NCBI GenBank assembly: GCA_964057225.1
Contig: OZ059898.1
Location: 10,726,001 to 10,790,000 of the forward strand
DNA: 64,000 nucleotides
From: Auanema rhodensis
Lineage: Eukaryota > Nematoda > Chromadorea > Rhabditida > Rhabditidae
Direction of reading: 5' to 3'
Shown here: positions 43,828 through 56,115 of the stretch, one piece after another
Layout of the letters: the number at the start of each line of letters is the position of its first letter
Numbering within the stretch: the stretch's first letter is position 1
Made by a program: the position numbers and the translations under genes
The notes under the pieces: model-generated
Database searches by the model: none
What the model was told of the DNA's origin: nothing
What the model saw: only the letters and a program-made list of their open reading frames with translations

Positions 43828-45895
43828 AATAGAGTAAAACGAATGTAAAAAGTATAATCGAATAAAAGAATGAGGGCATGCCAGGTAGGCTTGTAAGTAG
43901 AATAACATAAACGAATAATGGGCTGAAGATGGTTTGAACGTAACGAAGTTGCAAATAGCACAGTTTCTCGGAATAGAAGAATATGCATATGTATAAGAAT
44001 AATGGAAAATAGAAAAATTACACAAAATAGATTAAGTGAAGAAGGAAATAGCAAAAACTGCGAACCCATTGGACAACATAAAGTTTATTTATAGAAATAG
44101 AATATGCTTTTAGGTTAAAACATGAAGAATAATTATAGATTTACTGTTGATTAGCTCATCCATTTAGGAATAGAATAGATTGAATATGCGAGGTTTTCTA
44201 TGAAATATACTCTATAAGTTGAGCATTGGCTTTTTGGCGATGGATAGTGTCTCTTCTCTACATTTTGCGTGAGTCTGAAAAAATTAGGAATAAAAAGAAT
44301 AGCGAATGAAGAGAAAGGGTGAACCTGCTAGAGTTTGAATGGAGGTAGACAGAGAGAAATAGGAGCGATGAGGAGAGGAATGTATTGAGGAAAGAGAGAA
44401 CTGAGTTAGTATCAAATAGGATGGAATAGAGTATTGAGAGCCAGAAGGCAAATGGCTCGTGAAAGTAAAAGAAAAAGAAAGGAAACGAAATAGTGAGGAA
44501 TCTCGCAGGCTTCATCTTTCTCACTTTCGACTTAAGAGACAAGTAGGGAGCGATGAAGAGAAAAAAGGGAGAGTTAGCGCTGAGTATGAGAGTGCAAAGA
44601 AAAGAGAGAGATAAGGAGAATCGAAGAAAAACGGAGACGAGAAGTGGGAGTAGAGCCCAGCGCTCATGTAGTGTGACTTTTTCGAGTTTCAAAAATAGTA
44701 GGAAAGCAGATGAGAGGGAACCATGAAGAGATAGGATGAGGAAGAGTAGAGGAAGACAAGACGAAAAAGACGGAGAGAAGCCCTGAACTGGAAGCTGAAG
44801 GCAAGAAGAAAAAGTTTTGCCAATGGGGAGCAATTGCAAGTGATGACCCATGGGAGAATCAGAATCATCAAGCAAAACAATGGCTCGAACAAAGCGAATC
44901 CGGTGCTCGGCAAGCAAACTTTAGCTTGTGCAGTATCTGTGGTTCAGCATGAGCTAAGACTAGCTCGGGTGCTGCTGTGCTTGTGCTTATACTGATTCTT
45001 CCGCTGTTTTTCTTTGGAAAGCCTTGCAGTCAAAGAAAAAAAAGTGAAGTTTGTTCTTGCTGTTTTAAGCTATAGTTATGTAACTAACTTCAGAACCAAA
45101 AATATATCAGAAGACGGATAGAAGAAAACATAATCCGTCGCTCGCTGTTTTTTCGGACTTGTTCTTCATGTCTTCATTATATTCTCCAGATTTTAATTTT
45201 CCAGATTTACTATTATATAAAACTACATATATGGAAAAGTACAAATGTGTATGACATTAATAAAAATAGTGATTTAAACATCAAATTTTGAATTTTCAAC
45301 ATAGATAGATGAAATTCACCATTTCTTCAGACTTCTCATGTCTAAGCTCGATAAGATATAAAGATCGTTTTAAATCTGGTTTACCTTCCCTGCTAGTGAA
45401 ATCAAAACAGCTGAAATTAAAAAATCACGGGAAGGAGATCTCTTTTCCAGCTTTTTTTGCCGTAATAAACGTTCATTTCTTTTGGTTATAGGGAAAAGAA
45501 ATTGTAAAAGATATTCTCTCAAGTATTTGGTCATTATATACATAAACAAAATAGCTTTGTGAGCTTGGTTGCGCAGAAATGGAGGAGAAACGAAATAAAT
45601 TATGTAAATGTGTGAATACTAATATATCTAGGAGCAGTGCCAATTTGAATAGTTGAGTATTAAAAGAATTAGTATAAGATATTGCCAAACAATATAAAAA
45701 TTCATTTTTGATCTTACTACTATATGATATCCTAAAATTTAAAGAAAATCGATTTTTTTGACCTTATATTAGATTGATTCTTCAGAGAGCGAAAAGGAGA
45801 AAGAAAGAGAGAGATTGAGCGAGAATTTAGAGTAAGAGAGTGAGAGGGTGAGGGAGATGTTAGAGTAGGAGAGAAAGAGTGAGATGGAGGTTAGA

Positions 45896-45898
<3 letters not shown>

Positions 45899-45937
<39 letters not shown>
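45899..45937 (+). repeat. (GA)n microsatellite
   Basis: About 19 AG units within a larger purine-only stretch (45780-46030). Confidence 0.95.
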
Positions 45938-45942
<5 letters not shown>

Positions 45943-46631
45943 AAAAGGGGGAGGGAGAGAAAGGGAAAAAGAGATTAGAGTAGAAGAGAGATTAGAATAG
46001 GAGAAAAAAGAGAATAGAGTAAGAGAAAGAGAACCTACATGCATATAAGGGCGGATGATTCTATTGCTGAATAGAAACTAAATTGAAATTGAATGACAAG
46101 TTAAGTTGCTTAAAATAAAAAATATATCGAATATTCAGAATATATATCATATATGCTATATGTATGTGCGTATGCTATGTATGTTGAAATGGCTAACCAA
46201 CTAATCCTTTTCAATCAACTAGTAAGATGTACAGCAAGATGACGACAGCGACTGCGATGGGGGGAGACGTAAGAGGAGGATCAGAGTGAGGAATAATGGA
46301 AGGTAGCCGAGATTGAGATGGACTACATGGAGTACAAAGAGGAAAGACAAGACTAAGAGAGAAAAAAACACGGCTGAGAAAGTGTAGGAAATCAAAATAT
46401 AATCGAGGCATGTGAAACGCGAGAAACACCTAAAGAGGCGAAAAGGGCGACAAAAACTTAGCAATGACATGACAACAACTACTACCATGATGTGAACAAG
46501 CTAGCGACGAGAAGAATGATACCTTTTCCAGTTATAACACGGAACGAAATATTTTATGGCAAGTAAAAAGGTAAAATGAATTTGTATACAGTTTGTATAA
46601 TGATTTCAGTGTTAACGTTTGTTCAAAATTA

Positions 46632-46662
<31 letters not shown>

Positions 46663-46679
46663 CTATATATATATATATT
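46632..46679 (+). repeat. (CT)n-(AT)n compound microsatellite
   Basis: Six CT units pass directly into about 17 TA/AT units with one CT interruption. Confidence 0.9.
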
Positions 46680-46852
46680 GTAAAAGTTGTGAAAAAGTTA
46701 ACTATATCTGCTTTTGAAGCTTTTATTTAAAAATGTAGTAGGAGAAAATGTGGTCATTAAATGTATACATGTATATGCATATACATGTATACATATGTGT
46801 CTATATATTTAACGATATGTACGTAAACCTAATGAAAACTCTCAATCACTTG

Positions 46853-46856
<4 letters not shown>

Positions 46857-46922
<66 letters not shown>
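46857..46922 (+). repeat. (GA)n microsatellite, longest in the window
   Basis: 33 uninterrupted AG units. Confidence 0.97.
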
Positions 46923-46927
<5 letters not shown>

Positions 46928-49567
46928 GGAGAAGGAGAAGAAAAATAAAGTGAAGTGAAGAAGAAAAAAAGACAATGATACTATTCGATATAAAGACTTT
47001 AGTAACAGCCTCCATTACATGCATAGGTGTCTAAATATTTTTAAATATACATATCTATCTATATTTCTTGTTTTTTTATTGTGGTTATAATATATTTCAT
47101 ATACATTCGTTATACATATTTTTTCTTTTGAAAATCATGAATTATCGGTTGCAATGTTCCGTCTAAGCGTTTCCGCTTACTAGCTTTTCAGAAGCACATT
47201 TTATGGAAAAGCTGTAAGACTGCTTGATGAATCTGAGGCGGAAACTAAGCAATCCAGATAAATGAATGTACGTGCGCTATTTGCCGACACATAGTTTCAG
47301 AATTTACGTGAGAGTTTACATATTGTCTTTATATTTTATAGAATCTTTGTGTAAGTGAACACATCGATTAAAGTGCAACTTTTAAAAAGCAAAAATCAAT
47401 CTACAGATCAGTTGGACTCGAGTCCCATTTTTCAATTTTTTTTCTTTTCTTTGCATTAGGCTAGAAACGAAACTATTACGAAGAGCTTAAACTGATTCAT
47501 ATTTCTATTATACCAGATGAAATTGAGCATTTACACGAAAGATGGAAATTGACTATTCTGATGGAACACGCTAGAAAATGATTAAACCATAATGAAAAAT
47601 GATAATGAAAAAAAGTTTTTTTTTTCGTAATACCTTATTGAATTCAGAATATATTTTTCTTTTCTTAAAAATAAAATTTCTATTCGATAAGAGGGCATTA
47701 AGAACATATTGATACAGATAATTCTTTTTTTTTAAATAGCAATTATTCGTTTTCAAATGCTTCTGTTATCTCATTTGACAAAAAAAATTATTTATAAAAT
47801 GAAAAACTAATAATCGTAATTTAATGCTACTTACTATCAGGATTATGCTCGTAAATAACAGAGGAAGTAAAAATTACTATCAAGATATATGAACGATTAA
47901 GAAGTTTTATTGGGCAAAGTCACAAATAAAGTTGAAAAATGATTTTCAAGACTTCTGACGTATATTCCCATTTTTCGAAATATTTCAGTTAGAGTTCAAC
48001 AGTTAGAGAAAAACAATAATTTAAACAAAAAAAAACTAAATATTGGTATAACAAATGTTTGAGTATATCTAATATAATCCAATATTGTATGAATTATCTA
48101 TAGAATTTCAAGGCTATAAAATAATTTTTGAACAAAAAAGAAAAGAATTTTGTGATTATTTGCTTTTCTGAATTTATGTAGGCAATAATAGTCTATGAAA
48201 ATTTATCGTGAATATTTGAAAATATATTTTAATCTGAGTTTCAAGAGATTTTAATAGATCCTTCAGTAGGAGATCCTTATGCATATTATTATGCTGAGTG
48301 AGAATTGATGAGTAGCTTTATAGGGATATATTCTGTAGTCGAAGATGAAAGTATGATAGTCTGGGAAAGAGAGAGAAATAGAGAAGAAGCGAGAGAGATG
48401 AGAGAAAAAGAGAATGTCGCGAAAGGAGTGCAAAAGGAACAGGATGAGAGGGAAATATGAAATTTTCCAGTTCAACGCTAACCCATATAAGGTTGAAAAG
48501 CGCTTTGCTTGTCCATTCTTCCGGAATGCTATCCTTATTTCTAAATTCTGCATTAACCACATAAGAACATTGAAAGAGAGATTATAAGCTGGAGAGAGAA
48601 AGAGAAACTTTTCCTTGAAAGTTGCAAAATTAAAATTTTCCCAAAACAAATCCGATTTGGAAGCAATTGGATCGTGAGTTGCTTGCAAATCTTTGGATGT
48701 TCAATGTGAAGGGATTGTTCTTGTAATACGTAAACTATAAAAAACTTTTATTTTATGTATCTTTAGCATAGCTAGATCAGAGCAGACCTGAGAATGTAGT
48801 TTGACTTTAAAAAGATACGGGAGTTGTAAAGCTTTCGGTAGAAATGAAATGTTAGAAGGAAAAGGCCCTCTCTCGCACTCTCTTTTCAACTTACCAAGTA
48901 TGTTTATTCGTCTCTATCTCTCTTTTTACTTTCCAGCTTCGGAATCTCTGACTCTAAATAAATGTGAGCAGCATGGGACAATAGCCTCGAAAACTCGAGA
49001 ATGAATACCAGGGTGATTACGAGATTCAAAGCCGAGGCAAAATTGACGATACACAACCCAGAAATAGTGTGTTGTCGCTTCACTGGTGTGCCATTGCCGT
49101 CGTATGCTCTTCAAGCTGCAGTAGCCAACCAAATAGGTTCAACACCGTAAAAGCCGAAAGGCCAGCTGTTCACAAGCTGAACGAGAGCTATTGACAAGAT
49201 CAGGGAAAAGAGAAGGAAGAGAGGAAGAGAGGAAGAGGCAAATGGGAAAAAGAGGAAAAGATAGAAAAAGGAGAAAGACTGCTTGTTCAGTTTGGCACTT
49301 CTCCTGCTCATCGCCAATTCAACCTTTCTCGAAATGTCAATTTTTTTTGCCAAGTACTATATTGAAGAGCAATAGAGCAATGCCAATCGGCGTTGTTTAA
49401 AACCTATGAAGTCAGATTTTACTCTTCTCATGTATCACTTGTGACATTGAGTTTTTTCTCCATTTTATAATTCAAAACAATGTTTCTTTTAATTATCTGA
49501 ACGTTTAAAAGAATAATGAAAAAAATGTGGAAAAATGAAAATCTTAGCAAGACGAATACAAAGGAAT

Positions 49568-49568
<1 letters not shown>

Positions 49569-49618
<50 letters not shown>
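49569..49618 (+). repeat. (GA)n microsatellite
   Basis: About 25 AG units, followed by more purine-rich DNA to about 49780. Confidence 0.95.
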
Positions 49619-49623
<5 letters not shown>

Positions 49624-52109
49624 GGGGAGCGAGGAAGAGAGGGGCTAGTTAGTACAGAGATAAAAGCAAGAAAAGGAAGAGGAACAGAGGTATCGAATGA
49701 AAGAAATGCCAAAGATAGACAGATAGAGAGAATGCGACCGAGGGAGAAAAGAGCGGGAGAAAGAGAGAACGAAAGAGAGCTCCATCAACAAGCCGTTGTA
49801 TTCGTCTCGTCTCTAGAGAATGTATGAGTAGCCGAGCACACTTTACTGGCCACAACTAAGATGGCTTCGTGTAGATGAGAAGCAGAATAGAAAATCGAAG
49901 CCTGAGCTACTGCTCTTGCTGCTGGTACACGAGACCCAATTGGCTAACTAACCACAGAACCAAGCAGCACGTTGTCATCCTTAATTCTTTCATGGATATT
50001 TCAAAAGCTGATGAAGACAATGAAATAATCTGCTTGTAATCTAATCCAAAATACGATTATAGCTTCCCCATTTGACCAAAATGAATTCTTCTATATACTC
50101 TCAGATTACAATTTTTACTTAGCTCATCTTAAGACTCATTACACAGGTGCTCAGGCATGTAATTGTACTTGTGTTTGCAACAAAATAAACTTGTTAACCA
50201 CCTGGTTTGTTAAAAATTTCGAAAACCTAAAATTTGGTTCGAAATTGTTAACACAAAGAGACTCTTTGAATATTTGCGATTTAAATATTGCCATTTGAAC
50301 CATTCGGGAAATTTCTATTCAAAAAAGAAGAAAAGGAAATAGCCATTACTTAACACTAGCCAAGAGAACCATAAATGTCGTTATTCTCTCTATTTCCTAC
50401 TTTGTGAGACAAACCATCTATTGAAACTACGAAGCTTTTACATCTTATTAAGTAAGAAAAACCAAGCTTTAGCCCTTCCACATGATTTTCATAGTTTTGT
50501 TTAAATTATGTCGCTGAAAATTGATAAGTAGTTGCTAAAAAAACAATTTACAAATCAAATAATGGAGTATAATCATAAAAGTTAAGCTGGGACGTTATTG
50601 TTAAGGCCAATACAAGGTGAAAGGCGTTTGTTCACCAGGTAGATTCAACAGTTATGGGTCAAATTAAAATGTTATTATATGAGAAAGAAAACAAAAAATA
50701 AAAATGAGAGAGAACTACAAGGAAAAGGTATGATATTAGCGAAAAACGATGACTAAATCGAATACAGAGGAGACATGAAGTGACGTAAAAATATGGACAA
50801 GGCATTATAGTCATCCGGCATTCCCGTCCGCGGAACTGGTGAGTTTCCCATGCCTCAAACAGAGCACAGGAAGCTTTTTGATGCAAAGGAGAAACATTAT
50901 TCTTGAAAACGGGACCTAAACTATGATGTGGCACAAATTAACTTTTTTTAACTAAAACGTTTGGTATTACAATCTGATTATATGGAATTCACTGTGTCAT
51001 GAACAACTTTCTAGCTTGCTTTTTAAATAATTGTAGATGAAATTGAAGACGAAATAAAAACAAAAAACAAACTGATGTAAACAAGGATATCAAGACAAAA
51101 AGTTCTATAAAACATATAGAAAATCATAATAAGAAATGTTCAAACATTCCCCAGTGATAAAATATTAAACAAGTGGCTACAAATGTGATAATAACTTTAA
51201 TTTTAAGAGTTCTACATAAACAATTGTTTATTTTTTGATTTGGAAAAAGCGATACAAAAAAACAACAAAAACTTTTTACCAAATACAATTCATGGAATAA
51301 CTCTATTAGTATTTTTTTCGGTATAAGATGCTCGGTTTTCGACTGGCTGGACATCTTGTAGCGTATGAATGCTGAATAGAAGATGACAGGCTGCTTCATG
51401 TTTCGGTTCCATATTGACATATCCTACATTATTTTAAACTCATTTCGTCAAGCTTTACGCATCATAAGGACATTGGCTATATCACTTCTACTATAAACTA
51501 TGTTTCTGAATTGATGAATAAAAACATTATAAAAGAAAAAGAACACCTATGAAAGTTATTTAAAAACTTAAGAGAATGCAACCATACTGTGTTCATTTCA
51601 ATATGTTTAGATATGTGATAAATTGATTTATATATCCGTATAAATTATTTGAGCGTATTTTGGAAATAATAAGAAGGAACTCGTAGCAAAGTTTGGCAAA
51701 AAATAAAATTTAAAGCGTAAACCAATTGATGAAAGGCACGTTAAAAATTAGCAATATAAAATAAATTATAAAAACGGTTGAAAAATCGCATAGCACAGAG
51801 ACATAAAATACATTGACTTAGCTAAAGAAGTTGAAGGCAGATACACTTATATATTAGGAACCGGACTCAACTAATCAGTCAAACTTTTAAAACAATTTTA
51901 AATTTTGTTCTCCGAATTACAAATCAGACCAAAAAAATTACTTTAAAGTTTGAGCAACTTAACTCAGACCAAAAATTGAAAGATGATTAACAAGATTAGA
52001 AAACGGCTGAAATATGAAAGTGATATGTAATAAAAAGACCCTCACACGGATACAAAGAGTAGAAACAGTTGCCTGAAGCCTACCTGAAACTTTTTTAAAA
52101 TAATCTGTT

Positions 52110-54892
52110 TCAGTTATTTACAAGTGTATTAAAATCTTGTCCAATATTCATGGCACATGATTGTAGATGCAATCTGTCCGCTGATTGCTTCAAAATTATA
52201 TCTTCTAAACGTCGTCTTGCTTTTTGTTCTTTTTCTAAATCCGTATGGAGGCCAGCAACTTCTTGTCTCAATGCAGACACCTGGTCCTTTAAGGAGTACA
52301 CAGTATCAACCAAACTCCTATAAGTAAAAATAAACAATTTGAAAAGAAAAATTTTTAAAAAACTACTTTTCTTGCAAAACTATCTGATCGCCTACTACTT
52401 CTTCAACTAGAATCTTTTCTTGTTCTGCTACTATTAATTGAGGTTTGGCTTCTACACCAGAACCTAAGATACTTGGCAGCTTTGCATATCCATCGATCAG
52501 TTGAAGTATAAACGCATCTTCTGCATCGTTTTGATGATCTTAAAAATAAGATATTTTTCTATTTAAACGTATACATACCTTGTTTACGCAGTTTAACACC
52601 CTTTCTCATTTTTTGCTCGTTTTTATATCTATGGATAGAAAAGGGTAGTAATCTCAAACGAGATCCTGCAATTATATAATATAAATTGAACTATCCACCA
52701 ACCATAATTATGTTATCATGTTATTTACAAAACCTAATTATCCTTTTTAATAAATAATTGAATAATTTTTAAAAAATGTTCTTTTTATCTTAATTCAAGC
52801 AACATTAAATATTTCAGTAGCGTTTTTCTCCAATTAACAAAAAGAACACAACTCATACTCTTGATAGGGGAGGATTGTATGTTGAATAGTCAATTTAATG
52901 TACAGTAAATAAAAAAGTAAAATGTTACCTGTGGGCATATTACTGTCATCTTTCTTCTTTACATCCTCGAATCCTTCGGGGACAATCATGCCTAACTCAT
53001 GATTGAAACGGATATCGCTCTTCCCAAATCTGCATATAAAGAAAACGATCTTATATAACTATTACGACCATACGATTGCTTTTTCTCAATGGACATTCGC
53101 GATGTTGACGATGTTAATTTAGCTATTTCAGGTGAACGGGAAGGGGACAAACTCGTCTACAATATCTATACATTTGACTATATTCATAAATGTAACGAAC
53201 CAATGGATTCAAAGATCTTTGTGGAGTTTGAGGTCTAGAAGATATAACATTCTCCTCAATTTTCAAACCATTCACTTTAGAAAGCGCATCCATCCACCTC
53301 TCAATATCGAAGTTTTGGGAAAGAAGCAAAGTAAAGTTCTCTTCTGAATACATATATTAATCAATGAAATAGTTTCCAATATTACTTCCAGTGAACCCAA
53401 TTCCTCCTTCAACTTTACGCGCTACTAAGCCAGAGGTTGCATATTTTCGTATTAAATTGAACACATTAGGATCTGGAGTGATCTCCAAAATCATAATCAA
53501 GTGAGCAAACAAGGCTATGCACCTGCAAAGAAGTATTTGGTGAGAAGGTTAAGCTGATATTATCACCTGTCCTTCTTATTTTCATTTTCCTGGATTGTTC
53601 CTGAGCCTACATACAAAATTTTGCCTCGTTCCTCAAACGATGCCCATTTTTCCACCTGTCGTGTATACAAGAATTCAAGTTGAGTTTCTTTCTGCTTACG
53701 AGCCGCCTCACATAACGCCTAAAAATATGTTACTGATGTATAAAAAAATAAAACTCACTCTGATTTCCTTGAAAACTGAACAAGAGCGTTGTATGTCTCC
53801 TCGATCGACATGTGATTCCTAAAATAAACATTTATACTAATAATTGCAACTGCTGTTATCTCACCGATAAACTTCTTTCTAATTCTTGCAGAACTACTGG
53901 ATATCTTTCTAAATGTCTGAAAGGCTCACTAAGACCCATAATCAAATTCTTCATTTCTTTGCCCATTTTAGCTAATTCTGTTCGTAATTCAGTGCTAAAA
54001 AAACAAATGAGATCAGTTACATAAATTATAATTACTTTTTCTCTGTAAGAATTTCTACAGCCCTAGGATGATTCCAGCAATATTCCAACATTAACTTCTT
54101 CAAATTAGCCGCAGAATTTAGAAAAACTCCTCCTATCCTTTGTTGTGGTAACTGATATCTAAACCAATCAAGCTAGATGTAAACCAATAGTGATTAACAT
54201 ACGAAATATTCTCAAGAATTTGGCTAAACATATCTTTCTGTAATTCTAAAATTTGATCGATGTTGCAAGCAAGAGTAGAAAAGTCTTCCAAACTCAATCT
54301 GAAGCACTACACTTTAAATGGATTTTTCCAATGATATATTAACATTCCAGATTTTTCAATTGGCAAAATAATCCCCTCATATGTATCCTCAACACTTTTA
54401 ATATAATTTGACTCAGATGTTTCAAGTTCTTTCAGAACTTCAGCTCTGAATTGAGCATTAGATATTGGTTCTTCTGATCTGAAAACTAAGACTAAAAGTT
54501 ATTTTAATATATCAAGATTGATCTTAACAAACCAGGACTAGCACATGAACTAACATTGGCCATAGGAGAAGCATTGGGAACAGATTTTGAACGAACCAAC
54601 TTATCTGAATTCAGTCAACTTTAGAGATTATGGCCTCTATGATACCAAACCTTTTTCAGTTAGAATTTCTACATAATTTGAAGGAAACCATCCTGTTGTA
54701 TTATTTAAAGTTCCTTCCCACCAACCTCCTTCCAATTGTTGAGTAATTGTAATTATATCATTTTTCGAAAAAGATAACTAAACACATATTTAAGAATTTT
54801 ATCAATTACCAATTCATATAATCAACCTCATCATTATTTTTTCCCGAAAAAGCGAAACCTGCTTTAGCTAAAACAGGTGTTGTAACACTCAT
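52110..54892 (-). CDS. pix-1: PIX-1, PAK-interacting exchange factor (beta-PIX/ARHGEF7-like)
   Basis: Guanine-nucleotide exchange factor for Rac/Cdc42 that works with PAK and GIT in cytoskeletal signalling (family knowledge). Exons, 5' to 3': 54892-54827, 54777-54651, 54604-54533, 54491-54344 (54485 is an equally framed start), 54298-54203, 54158-54036, 53994-53865, 53818-53759, 53718-53567, 53522-53386, 53343-53172, 53029-52929, 52665-52579, 52538-52367, 52317-52110; 1851 nt, 616 residues. An SH3 at about 5-65 shows [15 protein letters not shown] and [12 protein letters not shown] domain spans about 90-275 ([27 protein letters not shown]). The PH domain runs to about 420. The C-terminus has the diagnostic coiled coil ([27 protein letters not shown]). 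No CH domain precedes the SH3, so the layout is beta-PIX-like. An acceptor (TTTTTAG at 54911) lies 18 nt before the start, suiting trans-splicing or a 5' UTR exon. Confidence 0.95.
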
Positions 54893-54910
54893 GGATTCCT
54901 GCTTAAAACT

Positions 54911-55540
54911 CTAAAAACAGTTCAAAATGATTAAATTATCATGATTTAGATCTACTGGGCTGCGATAAGAAGTGATAAATAGTATAGATACTCTAAATTA
55001 ATGATCTTTGGTAAAAATCAGTATATAATAGTTACGCGTCGGCGCAAAAACGGGGATTCAATACGTGATGTTAACTATATTTTAACGCCTATTTCTTAAG
55101 TTTCGCTATTAGAAATTCAATAATTATGCTTTATTTTTCTTCTTGTTTATGCATTACAAATTTGCATAATAGAAACATCAAGTTTAGAATTAAAGAATAT
55201 ATTTATATTTTTACAGTAATTCCCAACAGAAAACTGTCTACGTAAGGCAGTGCAGTTGTTCGTATACTATATATTTTCGAAAGATCTGAAGTTATAGTAT
55301 ACTAACCATGACACTGAGAATTTAGAGGTAGCGGGAAAAATGTTTATAAGTGATCTACTAAAATACTAGATAAGGCTTCACTTTGTATTGCAAATTTATC
55401 TTTTTTTGATTGTGCTCTGAAAGATGCAATATTGAACCACAACAAGGATATTATCAAACAGAAAAATAAATTAGTTCATCTGCTAGAAAAATAGTAATTA
55501 AAAAAATGAAATTGGGACGAGAGCAAACAGAAATATTCTT
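54911..55540. other. Spacer between pix-1 and the upstream small minus-strand gene
   Basis: 630 nt, AT-rich. TTTATT at 55130-55135 reads AATAAA on the minus strand, a possible poly(A) signal for the upstream gene. No coding chain is seen. Confidence 0.5.
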
Positions 55541-56028
55541 TTAAACTAAGGATCCTTTTGAACGAGAAGCGTTGGTAGAACGGCTGATCTCGTCAAGCTT
55601 CTTTTTTAGTTCTTCTTGAAGTGAATTTTCATATTGGATCCCTATTAAGTTCATCAGTGCATAGGCGGGTGCTAGACTCGAAGTAACCGAGTCTGGTTCG
55701 AACCTTTTTGTTTAAAATAACAGTTTAGTAGTACTGTATGTTGGCCAAACTGTTCAAATAAATCTTTTAATTTTATAACGTATTCTCTTATTTATGTTAC
55801 CTTACTTGGTATAATTTTTTTTATATTGTAAGACGTATGTTTTGCTCTTTTTTTAAAAATAAGTGGTATTGCGATCAGGAATTTCCATTTTTTTTTTCAA
55901 AAAAAATGAATAAGGTTAGCATATTATTTTTGAGAGATTTGGCACATCGTCAAAAATTGGTTTTCGTGCCAGGACCACGGCTGTTATAGGCGGGAAAACG
56001 TTCACCAGAAGCGCTCAGCCCTATTCAT
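55541..56028 (-). CDS. Small unrecognised protein gene divergent from eIF4A
   Basis: The last exon, 55703-55541, is well supported by composition: 53 codons of soluble, helix-prone protein (SLAPAYALMNLIGIQYE, SLQEELKKKLDEISR) ending in TAA. A consistent but weaker model adds 56028-56006 (MNRAERF) and 55844-55806, with phases closing to a 74-residue protein. Both of those acceptors (AAAAGAG and AAAAAG) are poor, so the upstream part may be wrong. No signal peptide, membrane segment or domain is visible, and I do not recognise the family. Its start is only 87 nt from the eIF4A start on the other strand, suggesting a shared promoter. Downstream, at about 650 nt, lies pix-1 on the same strand. 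Confidence 0.42.
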
Positions 56029-56115
56029 TTGCTTGATTCCCCTTTCCATAGAGGGCCCAGCTTTCGTTTTTTTTGAAAAAAAATCCTTAAAGCATTTCGT
56101 GTTTATTAAATTGAC
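56029..56115. promoter_or_regulatory. Putative bidirectional promoter of eIF4A and the small divergent gene
   Basis: 87 nt separate the two divergent start codons. It holds a GC-richer core near 56040-56065 (CCCCTTTCC, GAGGGCCCAGC) and a T-run followed by an A-run. No TATA box is obvious. Confidence 0.4.

Larger units (their letters stand above)
36276..52109. other. 15.8-kb region without a supported gene, upstream of unc-10
   Basis: Lies between the unc-10 start and the pix-1 stop, both on the minus strand. I found no exon chain on either strand. The long minus-strand frames here (for example 40781-41179, 43484-44069, 44258-44917) are Phe/Ser/Leu runs produced by purine-rich plus-strand DNA. 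Content: four long (GA)n tracts in the same orientation, one (CA)n tract, a C10 and a G10 run, and GC-richer islands at about 41270-41440, 44800-45010, 49000-49200, 49790-49990 and 50780-50940. Several of these islands follow a purine block. A distal promoter or 5' UTR exons of unc-10 are the simplest explanation. Confidence 0.6.

Noticed and set aside
43484-44069. Three overlapping minus-strand frames of 136-156 codons
   Set aside because: All three reading frames are open because the sequence is repetitive GA; composition is low-complexity.
44258-44917. 219-codon minus-strand open frame, the longest in the window
   Set aside because: It is a Phe/Ser/Leu-rich translation of purine-rich plus-strand DNA, with no splice context or domain; overlapping frames at 44689-44913 are equally open.
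46748-46948. Frame of Arg-Glu repeats
   Set aside because: It is only the translation of the (GA)33 microsatellite.
55660-55710. tRNA-like stretch: 7-bp hairpin followed by GGTTCGAACC (B-box-like) and T5
   Set aside because: The arms do not form a cloverleaf, and on the minus strand the same bases are a well-behaved coding exon.
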